Of a stretch of 64,000 nucleotides of DNA, positions 1-6,189 are shown one piece after another; positions within the stretch are counted from its first letter, which is position 1, and each line of letters begins with the position of its first letter. Below the pieces are notes generated by a model. The model had not been told where the DNA came from and did no database searches. It saw only the letters and a list, made by a program, of their open reading frames with translations. The DNA comes from Devosia sp. 66-22. GTDB lineage: Bacteria > Pseudomonadota > Alphaproteobacteria > Rhizobiales > Devosiaceae. Location of the stretch: the NCBI GenBank assembly GCA_001899065.1, contig MKUZ01000023.1:36233-100232 (forward strand), given 5' to 3'. The position numbers were made by a program, and so were the translations under genes.

Positions 1-200
1 GGGCCCCGGACAGCGGCAAGGTTCGCGAGATGCACGGGGTCGTGCTTCGCCCTCATCGAGAGCTTGGGGTTCTTCTTGCCTCTGGTCGCCTTCACCGAGC
101 CACTACCGTAGGCCGCCTGCATCATGTCCCGGTTGAGCACTTCCACGGGCGACAGCTCACGCAGGGGTGTCTTCTTGGGTGCCGGGTTGTCTGTTGTCAT
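1..200 (-). CDS. Partial hypothetical phage protein, runs off the left edge
   Basis: Read leftward from an ATG at 198-200, the frame stays open to the window edge (66 codons). It encodes a basic N-terminal part beginning MTTDNPAPKKTPLREL and including a lysine/arginine-rich stretch around residues 37-52. No family is recognised. It would be the only minus-strand gene in the prophage part seen here and would read divergently from the gene at 341. No Shine-Dalgarno is visible before the ATG; the upstream sequence instead holds CCTCC. The absence of stops and the ordinary amino-acid composition are the only support. Confidence 0.4.
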   Translation of the reverse strand, partial: MTTDNPAPKKTPLRELSPVEVLNRDMMQAAYGSGSVKATRGKKNPKLSMRAKHDPVHLANLAAVRG

Positions 201-340
201 CGGGGTGGAGGCTCAGTGATTTGAAGGGCTTCCACACTACCGCTTCGGGCGCTGGGTTGTGTGTTGAAGGGGAGCTTGCCCGCGCCGCGCCGCTTGGGGT
301 AGCCTCGCGCCGTGGACACTGGACAGGACACCCCCTCGCG

Positions 341-748
341 ATGACGCGGCCCGACGCAGAAGCACTGACCACTTTCCTTGTGGTGTTCGGCATCGCCGCC
401 GCGATCCTCCTGGCAGTGTTCAGCAACACGGCTCGCGGGCATTGGTGGGGGACGTTCGTCGCGGGCGCCCTCTCGGGCGGCATTGGGGTCTTCACGGCGC
501 TAGAGCGTCGAGCGGAAGTGATCCGGCTCGATGCCGAGCACGAGCAACGTCAGGCGGAATGGCGTCGCGAAGACGCGCTCGACGCGGCGCGCCGGGAAGC
601 GTTAGCAGCGCGCCAGAAAACCGAGACGCATCACCCAGGTCGAGACTTGGAGCTGGTCGCTCTCTGGGCGCGGCAGCGCGCGGAGGAATTGGAACGGGAG
701 GAAGCGCAGGAAGACGCCGAGCGCCGGGCCCTAGAACGAGACTCTTGA
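341..748 (+). CDS. Small membrane protein with C-terminal coiled coil
   Basis: A 135-residue protein. Two hydrophobic segments (about residues 9-27 and 34-53) are followed by a long charged helix rich in E, R, A and Q (about 58-135) that should form a coiled coil. The ATG at 341 is chosen because the longer in-frame extension (to 167) adds an ordinary non-hydrophobic stretch with no better start. No strong Shine-Dalgarno is seen. Its role is unknown. The architecture (membrane hairpin plus cytoplasmic coiled coil) resembles spanin-like or membrane-anchored phage accessory proteins, but nothing specific supports that. Confidence 0.6.
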   Translation: MTRPDAEALTTFLVVFGIAAAILLAVFSNTARGHWWGTFVAGALSGGIGVFTALERRAEVIRLDAEHEQRQAEWRREDALDAARREALAARQKTETHHPGRDLELVALWARQRAEELEREEAQEDAERRALERDS

Positions 749-916
749 CACGGACACCGGACACGTGCCAATGTCCACCCAGCGTTTGAAAGACGCAAAA
801 CCCTAGACGGAAGCCCTTCCCCGAAAGTCGGGCGCCGCCAAACTAAATTAGTCCGGGGTCCGTGCGCGCATGTCCAAGGCGCACGCCCAAAGGCGCACGG
901 AGCGTTCTAGGGCGCT

Positions 917-950
917 CTTTCAGCCCCGGATGCTGGCCGCTCTCTGAAAG
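917..950 (+). promoter_or_regulatory. Inverted repeat that can mask the next ribosome binding site
   Basis: CTTTCAG (917-923) and CTGAAAG (944-950) are perfect 7-base complements. The right arm overlaps the AAAGGAG ribosome binding site of the small gene starting at 962, so pairing would hide it. A further short stem (GAGCG/CGCTC followed by TTT) lies just upstream. Function is inferred from position only. Confidence 0.4.
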
Positions 951-961
951 GAGCCCCCTAG

Positions 962-1153
962 ATGACGACCACGATCTATCACACCAACCGAACCACCTCA
1001 GTGACGCGCACCCCGGTGCGCAAGCCCGCGCCACGCGCCGTTGAGCCTTTCAGCGTGACTGTTAGCGCCCCGGGGGAACTGGTTCTCTCGGGTATATCTC
1101 CGGACGTTCTGGCCGAACGGCTTCCCGCCATTGTGCGGCTCCTGACCCGCTAG
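962..1153 (+). CDS. Small hypothetical phage protein (63 aa)
   Basis: A 63-residue protein with a polar, basic N-terminus (threonine and arginine rich) and a hydrophobic second half that reads like a short beta/alpha domain (residues 32-63). It has one of the clearest ribosome binding sites here: AAAGGAG about 10 bases before the ATG at 962. It lies upstream of the CobS/CobT-like cassette but is separated from it by a stem-loop and a promoter. No family is recognised. Confidence 0.6.
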   Translation: MTTTIYHTNRTTSVTRTPVRKPAPRAVEPFSVTVSAPGELVLSGISPDVLAERLPAIVRLLTR

Positions 1154-1166
1154 GACACAGGCATTG

Positions 1167-1193
1167 GCGGCAGGAGGTAGACACTCCTGCCGC
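1167..1193 (+). terminator. Strong stem-loop after the 63-aa gene
   Basis: GCGGCAGGAG (1167-1176) pairs perfectly with CTCCTGCCGC (1184-1193) around a 7-base loop. There is no T-tract after it, so it may be a weak terminator or an mRNA-stabilising or processing structure. It separates the 63-aa gene from the promoter at 1227. Confidence 0.45.
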
Positions 1194-1226
1194 GCATGCC
1201 CGTGTCCGGCGCGGTGCCCACGGTGC

Positions 1227-1255
1227 TTGACGAAAGCGACAAAAGCTACGATAAC
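1227..1255 (+). promoter_or_regulatory. Sigma-70 type promoter of the CobS/CobT-like cassette
   Basis: TTGACG (1227-1232), a 17-base spacer, then GATAAC (1250-1255; 4 of 6 matches to TATAAT). It sits about 70 bases before the ATG of the AAA+ gene and points the right way. Together with the terminator at 5119 it bounds a four-gene transcription unit. Confidence 0.6.
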
Positions 1256-1327
1256 AAACGCGGGTGCTTCGCCACCGGCGCGGCGCCTATTCGAGCAAAA
1301 CCACCACCAACAAGGACAGAAAGCCAA

Positions 1328-2893
1328 ATGGCAATCCTCACCAAGACCGCGCGGACGATCCTCCGTTCGCGCATCCGCCGCCACCGCGACGCAGTGCTGA
1401 TCGGACAGCACATCAATGGCGAATATGGCGTGACCAACGTTGCGGGGCTGACCAAGGATCAGCTTCTCGCGACCGCCGCCAAGTTCAACGTGCTCTTGCC
1501 GGACACCGACGAGTGCGACGCATACGACACCGTGCTGACGGGCGGCTACACCGGGGCGGAAGCCCTCGCGGCGGCGGACGCGCACGCAACGGGCAAGAAC
1601 CCCAGCGGGCCGATGATGCTGGTTACGCCCGTGAACCCGGGGCAAGCGGTGTCCCCGGTCATTGCAACCGCAGTCGGCACCGACGCCGACGACGCGGACA
1701 CTGAGGACGACGACGACGAGGAGGTAACGATCACTTCTGCTGCGCCAAGCGTTGCGCACGTTGCAAGCACAGGCACCGACGCGGAAACCGAAAAGGCCAT
1801 TGAGGCAGACGTGCAGAGCCTCATGCAGATGATGGCGACGGGCAACTTTGCTGGCTATCAGGATGGCCTCAAGCGCCTCGCCCGCGAAGCGCGCAAGCCC
1901 GCTCGCGTCGAATACAAGACCGTGGCGCCCATCGATCCCTCCAAGATCAAGGGCCACGTCCCGACAGTGACGGGCGCCAAGACGATGGCAGAGGCGGGCG
2001 TGCCCAACCTGGGCGGCGCTCGCATGGACGCCACCAAGCTGCCGACCTACGACACGCCCGACGCGCCCACTATCGACCCGCACTACAACTGGCACCCCCA
2101 GACCGCCGTCATCCTGAGCGTGTTCCGGCGTGGTCAGCCCGTGTTCGGCTACGGCCCGGCAGGCACCGGCAAGACCGAGTTCGCCAAGCAGGTTGCGGCC
2201 CGCTGGGGGCGGCGCTTCGTGCGTATCTCGTGCGACGACCAGACCGAAGCGCAGACCCTTGTGGGCATGACCGTTCCGGACAAGGACGGCGGCGTGAAGT
2301 GGCAGGACGGGCAGCTTACTGCTGCGATCCGCGTCCCGGGCGCCGTGATCCTGATTGATGAGCCGAGCGTGGCACGCCCGGGCGCCCTGTTCGTGCTGCA
2401 AGCCGTCATGGACAGCGACAAGAAAATCCACATCGCTGAGACTGGCGAAGTTGTCCACGTCGCGCCCGACGTGATCATCATGCTCGCGGACAACACCAAC
2501 GGCACGGGCGACACGACCGGCCAGTATGAGGCGACCCGCCGTCTCAACCGGGCGACCCTCGATCGTCCCGACGCGGTGATCCGGTTCGACTACATGACGC
2601 CAGTTGAAGAAACCAACGTCATTGCGGCGAAGACCGGCCTCAAGAAGCAGGCGGCGGCGCTTCTCGCTCGCTTCGGTGCACTCACCCGCGCCAAGGCCGA
2701 CGAAGGCAAGCTCGCGCATCCTGTGGGCCTGCGCCGTCTTCTGGCGATGGCTGCGATGCTGGCCGATGGCGTGGACCCAACCACGGCGTTTCAGACCGCC
2801 GTGGTCGAGGGCGCGCCCTATGACGACAAAGAACCCCTGCGCCAGTTCTGGACGGCGGACGTGGACACCAACAAGCTCAAGCAGGCGGCCTGA
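1328..2893 (+). CDS. CobS-like AAA+ ATPase (phage)
   Basis: A 521-residue MoxR/CobS-type AAA+ ATPase. The Walker A motif GPAGTGKT is at residues 276-283 and Walker B ILIDE at 341-345; the C-terminal part carries the expected sensor region. The N-terminal 250 residues are a phage-specific region with an acidic D/E stretch near 117-130. In cobalamin synthesis CobS and CobT drive the cobaltochelatase CobN; phages carry CobS/CobT-like pairs without other B12 genes, as here, so a chelatase role is unlikely. The ATG at 1328 is chosen because AAGGAC lies about 10 bases upstream; the in-frame upstream extension has no ribosome binding site. The partner VWA gene follows after a microprotein gene. Confidence 0.85.
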   Translation: MAILTKTARTILRSRIRRHRDAVLIGQHINGEYGVTNVAGLTKDQLLATAAKFNVLLPDTDECDAYDTVLTGGYTGAEALAAADAHATGKNPSGPMMLVTPVNPGQAVSPVIATAVGTDADDADTEDDDDEEVTITSAAPSVAHVASTGTDAETEKAIEADVQSLMQMMATGNFAGYQDGLKRLAREARKPARVEYKTVAPIDPSKIKGHVPTVTGAKTMAEAGVPNLGGARMDATKLPTYDTPDAPTIDPHYNWHPQTAVILSVFRRGQPVFGYGPAGTGKTEFAKQVAARWGRRFVRISCDDQTEAQTLVGMTVPDKDGGVKWQDGQLTAAIRVPGAVILIDEPSVARPGALFVLQAVMDSDKKIHIAETGEVVHVAPDVIIMLADNTNGTGDTTGQYEATRRLNRATLDRPDAVIRFDYMTPVEETNVIAAKTGLKKQAAALLARFGALTRAKADEGKLAHPVGLRRLLAMAAMLADGVDPTTAFQTAVVEGAPYDDKEPLRQFWTADVDTNKLKQAA

Positions 2894-2895
2894 GA

Positions 2896-3000
2896 GTGAT
2901 CCGCCAATTCCTCAAAGACGGGGCGGCTCTGGCCGCCCTCATCCTCATCGTCGCTGGCGCGCTTGCATGGGCCGACGCCCTCACGCGCCTCACCAACTGA
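2896..3000 (+). CDS. 34-residue single-pass membrane microprotein A
   Basis: A GTG-started frame of 34 codons begins 2 bases after the stop of the AAA+ gene and ends 14 bases before the VWA gene, filling the gap exactly. It encodes a charged N-terminus (VIRQFLKDG) followed by a hydrophobic segment (about residues 10-24) and a short polar tail. Translation could be coupled to the upstream stop; there is no separate strong ribosome binding site. A second 34-residue membrane frame follows the VWA gene. The function is unknown; a membrane anchor or regulator for the AAA+/VWA pair is a guess. Confidence 0.5.
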   Translation: MIRQFLKDGAALAALILIVAGALAWADALTRLTN

Positions 3001-3014
3001 AAGGACATTCCAAA

Positions 3015-4991
3015 ATGCTGAACATCTACGAGATGTCGGGCCGCGTGAAGTATTCCGACTTTGTGCCCGCCGCTGCTGAGCTTGTCCGGGCCATCGCTGC
3101 CCGCGCTGGCCGGAGCTATTCCAACGGCGTGCAGGTGCGGGTGGGCGGGGACACGGCGGGTGTGATCGAAATCGGGACATACCAGCTCACGCTCACCTTG
3201 CCCGCGATCCATCCGGACACGCTGATTAGCGCGGACCTCGCCCGGACCTTGATTGGTCTAGCTGTCCACGAAGCCGGACATGTGTTGCATACGCAAACCG
3301 ACACCTTGCTCAACCGCATGAACGCCGCTGGGGGCAAAGCGCAGGCCGATGTCATGGGCGCGCTCGAAGACTATTTTGTTGAGCGGCGCAGCACGAACCC
3401 TGCGAAACCCATCGTGTCGAACGCGCCAGATCTGCTGGGCGCGCTCAACGTCAAGTTGCAGCAGGGCGTGGTGTCGAGCGCGCTCGCTGCGCGGCAGGCG
3501 CGGGACGCGCTCGGACAAGCCGCCGCGCTGGTCCTCGCGTCCCTCGACCGTCATGGGCGCCAGGGTGGCGTGTTGAAGTCGCTGGAAGCTGACACGCGCG
3601 CGGCGGTTGACCCCAAGGTTGTGGTTCTGGTTGATGCAATGTTGGACAAGCTGGACCAGCACGACGACAAGACCGGGGACGCCAAGAGCGCCACCGCGCA
3701 GCGTATTGCCGACTACGAAGCGTTCCTGCGGGCGTTGGGCGCCACGAAGCTGGCACCCCCGCAAGAGGAAGGCGAGGTGGAGGGCAAGGACAAGAGCAAG
3801 GACGCCGGGAGGGGCGACGGTAAGAGCGGAGGCAAGAGCGACGCGGGCGACGAAGCGAGCAAGGGCGCGGGGAAGGGCAAAGACGAGGACAAGACCGAAG
3901 ACGATCCGGCTGGCGACGAGCAGGGCGACGAGCAGGGCGACGATGGGCAGGGCGACGATGGGCAGGGCGACGATGGGCAGGGCGACGACAGCGACGATGG
4001 CGACAGCGACGGCACAGGTGAGACAGACGATGAAAGCGCTGGCGCCGGTTCGGCGCGTGGTGTGGGCAAGGGCCATGCGCCACGCAAGAGTACGGCAGAT
4101 CAGCGCAAGTCCAGAATGATGAAAGAGCTGCTGCCCGAGAGGTCGGACAAGGATCGCGACCTAGCGGAGCACCTTATGCCCGTCCTCGGACAGGACCCCA
4201 ACGAGCCCGCCAGAGACGCACGTAGCCACTGGCGCCCGAACCCGGCTAGTAACGCCGATGTCCGGAAAGCCGCTGAGCGGGCCAATGCCCGGACCTTTGC
4301 GGACGCGGCGCGCCGCGCGCTCAAGAGCGAAGACACAACCGTCGTGTCCAGGCGCATGCAGACTGGCCGCCTTGATCGCCGCGCGATCTCGCGGGCTTCT
4401 ATGGGCGCGGCGGACGTGATGAGCCGCAAGCGTGTGGATGAGGGCATTACGACCGCTGTCATGGTCATGCTCGATCTATCCAGTTCAATGGGGGACCTTG
4501 TGGTGGTGGGTGACGTGGGCATGTCCCGCGTCACGGCCAGCGTCGGTATGGCATCGGTGATCCTCCCGGCAATCGAGCGCGCGGGCGCGGCGGTGGCGCT
4601 GGGCGGTTTCACGGACATCCCGCTCCAGTTGATCGGCTGGAACGAACGCACGCCGACCGTGGAAGCCATGATGAAGAATTTCGGGGACCTCATATACGGT
4701 GGCGGCACTGCGATGTTGCGGCCCGCCATTTGGGCCGAGCGGCAGGTGCTGGCCCAGCGCGCGTCGCGTCGCGTTGTCGTGTGGCTCTGCGACGGGCAGG
4801 TAGGCGCCGAGGCGCCGGCTGTGCGCCACATCTTCACCAAGCCCGGCCCTGTTGAGCATTTCGGCATCGGCCTCCAATGCAACATCAGCAACCTGTTCAA
4901 GACCGGACACGCGGTGTCCATCCGGGACATGAGCACGCTGGCCTCGGCGTTTGAAAAGCTGATAATTCCACGCGGCGGTTTCCGGCGATGA
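3015..4991 (+). CDS. CobT-like protein: HExxH metallopeptidase-like and VWA domains (phage)
   Basis: A 658-residue protein. The N-terminal domain has HEAGH at residues 85-89 and a downstream ALEDYF with E118, the pattern of a zinc peptidase with a third glutamate ligand. The middle (about 240-360) is a low-complexity linker of K, G, D, E and Q containing tandem DDGQG units from a 15-base DNA repeat. The C-terminal von Willebrand A domain has the metal-binding DxSxS motif at D487/S489/S491, a GGGTA loop and CDGQ. This layout matches CobT-like partners of CobS/MoxR ATPases. AAGGAC precedes the ATG at 3015. Its stop overlaps the start of a second microprotein. The substrate is unknown. Confidence 0.85.
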   Translation: MLNIYEMSGRVKYSDFVPAAAELVRAIAARAGRSYSNGVQVRVGGDTAGVIEIGTYQLTLTLPAIHPDTLISADLARTLIGLAVHEAGHVLHTQTDTLLNRMNAAGGKAQADVMGALEDYFVERRSTNPAKPIVSNAPDLLGALNVKLQQGVVSSALAARQARDALGQAAALVLASLDRHGRQGGVLKSLEADTRAAVDPKVVVLVDAMLDKLDQHDDKTGDAKSATAQRIADYEAFLRALGATKLAPPQEEGEVEGKDKSKDAGRGDGKSGGKSDAGDEASKGAGKGKDEDKTEDDPAGDEQGDEQGDDGQGDDGQGDDGQGDDSDDGDSDGTGETDDESAGAGSARGVGKGHAPRKSTADQRKSRMMKELLPERSDKDRDLAEHLMPVLGQDPNEPARDARSHWRPNPASNADVRKAAERANARTFADAARRALKSEDTTVVSRRMQTGRLDRRAISRASMGAADVMSRKRVDEGITTAVMVMLDLSSSMGDLVVVGDVGMSRVTASVGMASVILPAIERAGAAVALGGFTDIPLQLIGWNERTPTVEAMMKNFGDLIYGGGTAMLRPAIWAERQVLAQRASRRVVVWLCDGQVGAEAPAVRHIFTKPGPVEHFGIGLQCNISNLFKTGHAVSIRDMSTLASAFEKLIIPRGGFRR

Positions 4992-5092
4992 CGCCGGGCG
5001 TGGGCAGGCGATGGCGGGGCGACTTGCTCCGACTCGCTGCGATCCTGGCCAGTCTCGCGGCGTTGTGGATCGTGCTCGATACGTGGCTTTAG
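4988..5092 (+). CDS. 34-residue single-pass membrane microprotein B
   Basis: The ATG at 4988 overlaps the TGA of the VWA gene (ATGA), a classic translational-coupling arrangement. The 34-residue product has a basic N-terminus (MTPGVGRRWRGD) and a hydrophobic segment from about residue 14 to 30. It is the same length as microprotein A but its sequence differs. The terminator at 5119 follows within 30 bases. No family is recognised. Confidence 0.55.
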   Translation: MTPGVGRRWRGDLLRLAAILASLAALWIVLDTWL

Positions 5093-5118
5093 GCGAGGCG
5101 CTAGAACCCTCCTCCATC

Positions 5119-5150
5119 AGCCCCGCTAGGGTGACACCTAGCGGGGCTTT
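5119..5150 (+). terminator. Rho-independent terminator of the CobS/CobT-like unit
   Basis: AGCCCCGCTAGG (5119-5130) and CCTAGCGGGGCT (5137-5148) form a perfect 12-base stem with a 6-base loop, followed by TT and CGCTTG. The T-tract is short but the stem is very strong. Confidence 0.75.
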
Positions 5151-5232
5151 CGCTTGCCTGCGGCCTCGCCAACCGCCCGCGCGCAAATCAGGGTATGACT
5201 GACAATCCCGAGAACCCAACGGTGAGCCGAAC

Positions 5233-5496
5233 ATGTCCAACGGAATGACACTGGATGACACGGACCTGGACGAGGCAAAACAGGCGCTTCGTGACGTGAT
5301 GACCGACGCCCAGGCACCGGCAGCAGCCCGTGCGGCGGCGGCCCGCACGATGCTTGAGCTGGGCGGCGCGCTCGGACGCCACGCGGCGCCACCGGTGGAC
5401 ACCAGCAAGCCGACGAGCGAGATGAGCCGGGCGTCGCTCCTCGCTGAGCTGGCGGCCCTCGAAGACCCGGATGCCGCACAACCCCGCACTGAGTAG
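5233..5496 (+). CDS. Small terminase-like helical protein (87 aa)
   Basis: An 87-residue, alanine-rich helical protein. Residues 12-48 read as two helices with the pattern LRDVMTDAQAPAAARAAAAR then MLELGG, which resembles the short DNA-binding helical region of small terminase subunits and related HTH proteins in alphaproteobacterial phages. The large terminase lies 4.6 kb downstream, not adjacent, so the assignment is tentative. The ATG at 5233 has no strong ribosome binding site. A structured terminator-like region follows. Confidence 0.5.
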   Translation: MSNGMTLDDTDLDEAKQALRDVMTDAQAPAAARAAAARTMLELGGALGRHAAPPVDTSKPTSEMSRASLLAELAALEDPDAAQPRTE

Positions 5497-5499
5497 CCC

Positions 5500-5569
5500 G
5501 CAAAGCCCCGGCCTCCTAGGCGGGCACACTCCCTTCCGGAGGGAACGCGCCTAGCTTTGCGTGGTTTTT
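5500..5569 (+). terminator. Branched stem-loop followed by a T-run
   Basis: GCAAAGC (5500-5506) pairs with GCTTTGC (5554-5560); inside it CTAGGCG (5516-5522) can pair with CGCCTAG (5548-5554), with an inner TCCCTTCCGGAGGGA hairpin. GGTTTTTG follows at 5563-5570. It fits a terminator for the 87-aa gene. Between here and 5759 I see no other gene; a 50-codon frame at 5578 looks like chance. Confidence 0.5.
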
Positions 5570-5759
5570 GTGTGGGCATGGCCTCGATGGAGGGCAGGGC
5601 GGCGCCGGTCAGCTCCACGGCCTGGACACCGGCCCGGACACGGCACCCCGGCCCCTCCCCGTCACCCGGCGCGCGGGCTCACGTCCTTATCCGACATGCG
5701 CACAAAATTTCCGCATTTCTAACTTCCTGACAGTTCCGACAAAGCAAAAAGCGGCAGCG

Positions 5760-6005
5760 ATGAGCGAGAACGTCCGGGTCGGGGACTGGTGGTTCCGGGG
5801 CATCCAGATCAGGATAACGTGCCAGCGGTGTGGGCGCGTGCGGTACCTGCGCGGCGGCGATCTGCTGAACCTCAAGATTGCGACCGAAGATACGTACCTC
5901 CGCGAAGACGACCTCCGCTGGGAGGAGCTACGTACCCGGCTCCATTGCGCGGCGGACGGCTGCGGCGGGCGCATGCCCAAGCTGGAGTTGGGCGTGTTCC
6001 GGTAG
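5760..6005 (+). CDS. Small zinc-ribbon-like protein (81 aa)
   Basis: An 81-residue protein with four cysteines arranged CQRC (C21, C24) and CAADGC (C63, C68), spaced as in a zinc ribbon. Between them lies a charged helical stretch. The ATG at 5760 is the first start that leaves only the compact domain; the longer in-frame frame has no credible start. Small zinc-ribbon proteins of this kind in phages are usually of unknown function, possibly nucleic-acid binding. It stands alone between two terminator-like regions. Confidence 0.6.
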   Translation: MSENVRVGDWWFRGIQIRITCQRCGRVRYLRGGDLLNLKIATEDTYLREDDLRWEELRTRLHCAADGCGGRMPKLELGVFR

Positions 6006-6008
6006 TCG

Positions 6009-6038
6009 TTGACGAAGCAGCGAACCACTAGATATGGT
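6009..6038 (+). promoter_or_regulatory. Sigma-70 type promoter
   Basis: TTGACG (6009-6014), an 18-base spacer, TATGGT (6033-6038). Transcription would start near 6045, between the zinc-ribbon gene and the fibre gene, and would meet a strong terminator after about 70 bases. Confidence 0.45.
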
Positions 6039-6044
6039 CCCCCT

Positions 6045-6115
6045 GCTCGACTTAGCCGTGAACTGTCCTCACGGTGCAAACCCCCGGGACTGAAAACCCC
6101 GGGGGTTCCTTTTTG
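6045..6115 (+). ncRNA. Candidate short structured RNA or attenuated leader
   Basis: The interval between the promoter at 6009 and the T-run at 6108-6114 is about 70 bases with no open frame of note. It can fold into a CCGTGA/TCACGG hairpin (6056-6061 with 6069-6074) followed by a terminator stem. This is the layout of a small RNA, or of a leader that controls entry into the fibre/lysis genes. It is an inference from structure only. Confidence 0.35.
6079..6115 (+). terminator. Rho-independent terminator before the fibre gene
   Basis: AACCCCCGGG (6079-6088) pairs with CCCGGGGGTT (6098-6107), followed by CCTTTTTG. It is the best-formed terminator in the prophage part. Confidence 0.75.
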
Positions 6116-6147
6116 CCCCCATCTTCGTCCAGCGAAGCACCCGGCCC

Positions 6148-6174
6148 GTTGCGTATGTTGCACACAAACGCAAC
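6148..6174 (+). promoter_or_regulatory. GTTGC/GCAAC stem-loop upstream of the fibre gene
   Basis: GTTGCGT (6148-6154) pairs with ACGCAAC (6168-6174) and the stem continues through TGT/ACA after one A-A mismatch, leaving a TGCAC loop. It lies 16 bases before the fibre ATG. Similar stem-loops precede the endolysin, portal and giant genes. Confidence 0.5.
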
Positions 6175-6189
6175 CCCGAGCATCGAGAT

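Noticed and set aside
998-2719. A 573-codon open frame on the minus strand opposite the AAA+ gene
   Set aside because: It mirrors the codon phase of the plus-strand AAA+ gene in GC-rich DNA, has no start signal and no domain.
1328-4991. Cobalamin biosynthesis (cobaltochelatase) function for the CobS/CobT-like pair
   Set aside because: No CobN or other B12 genes nearby, the setting is a prophage, and the CobT-like protein has an added peptidase motif.
5578-5729. 50-codon frame between the 87-aa and zinc-ribbon genes
   Set aside because: Proline/threonine-rich sequence with no hydrophobic or conserved pattern and no ribosome binding site.
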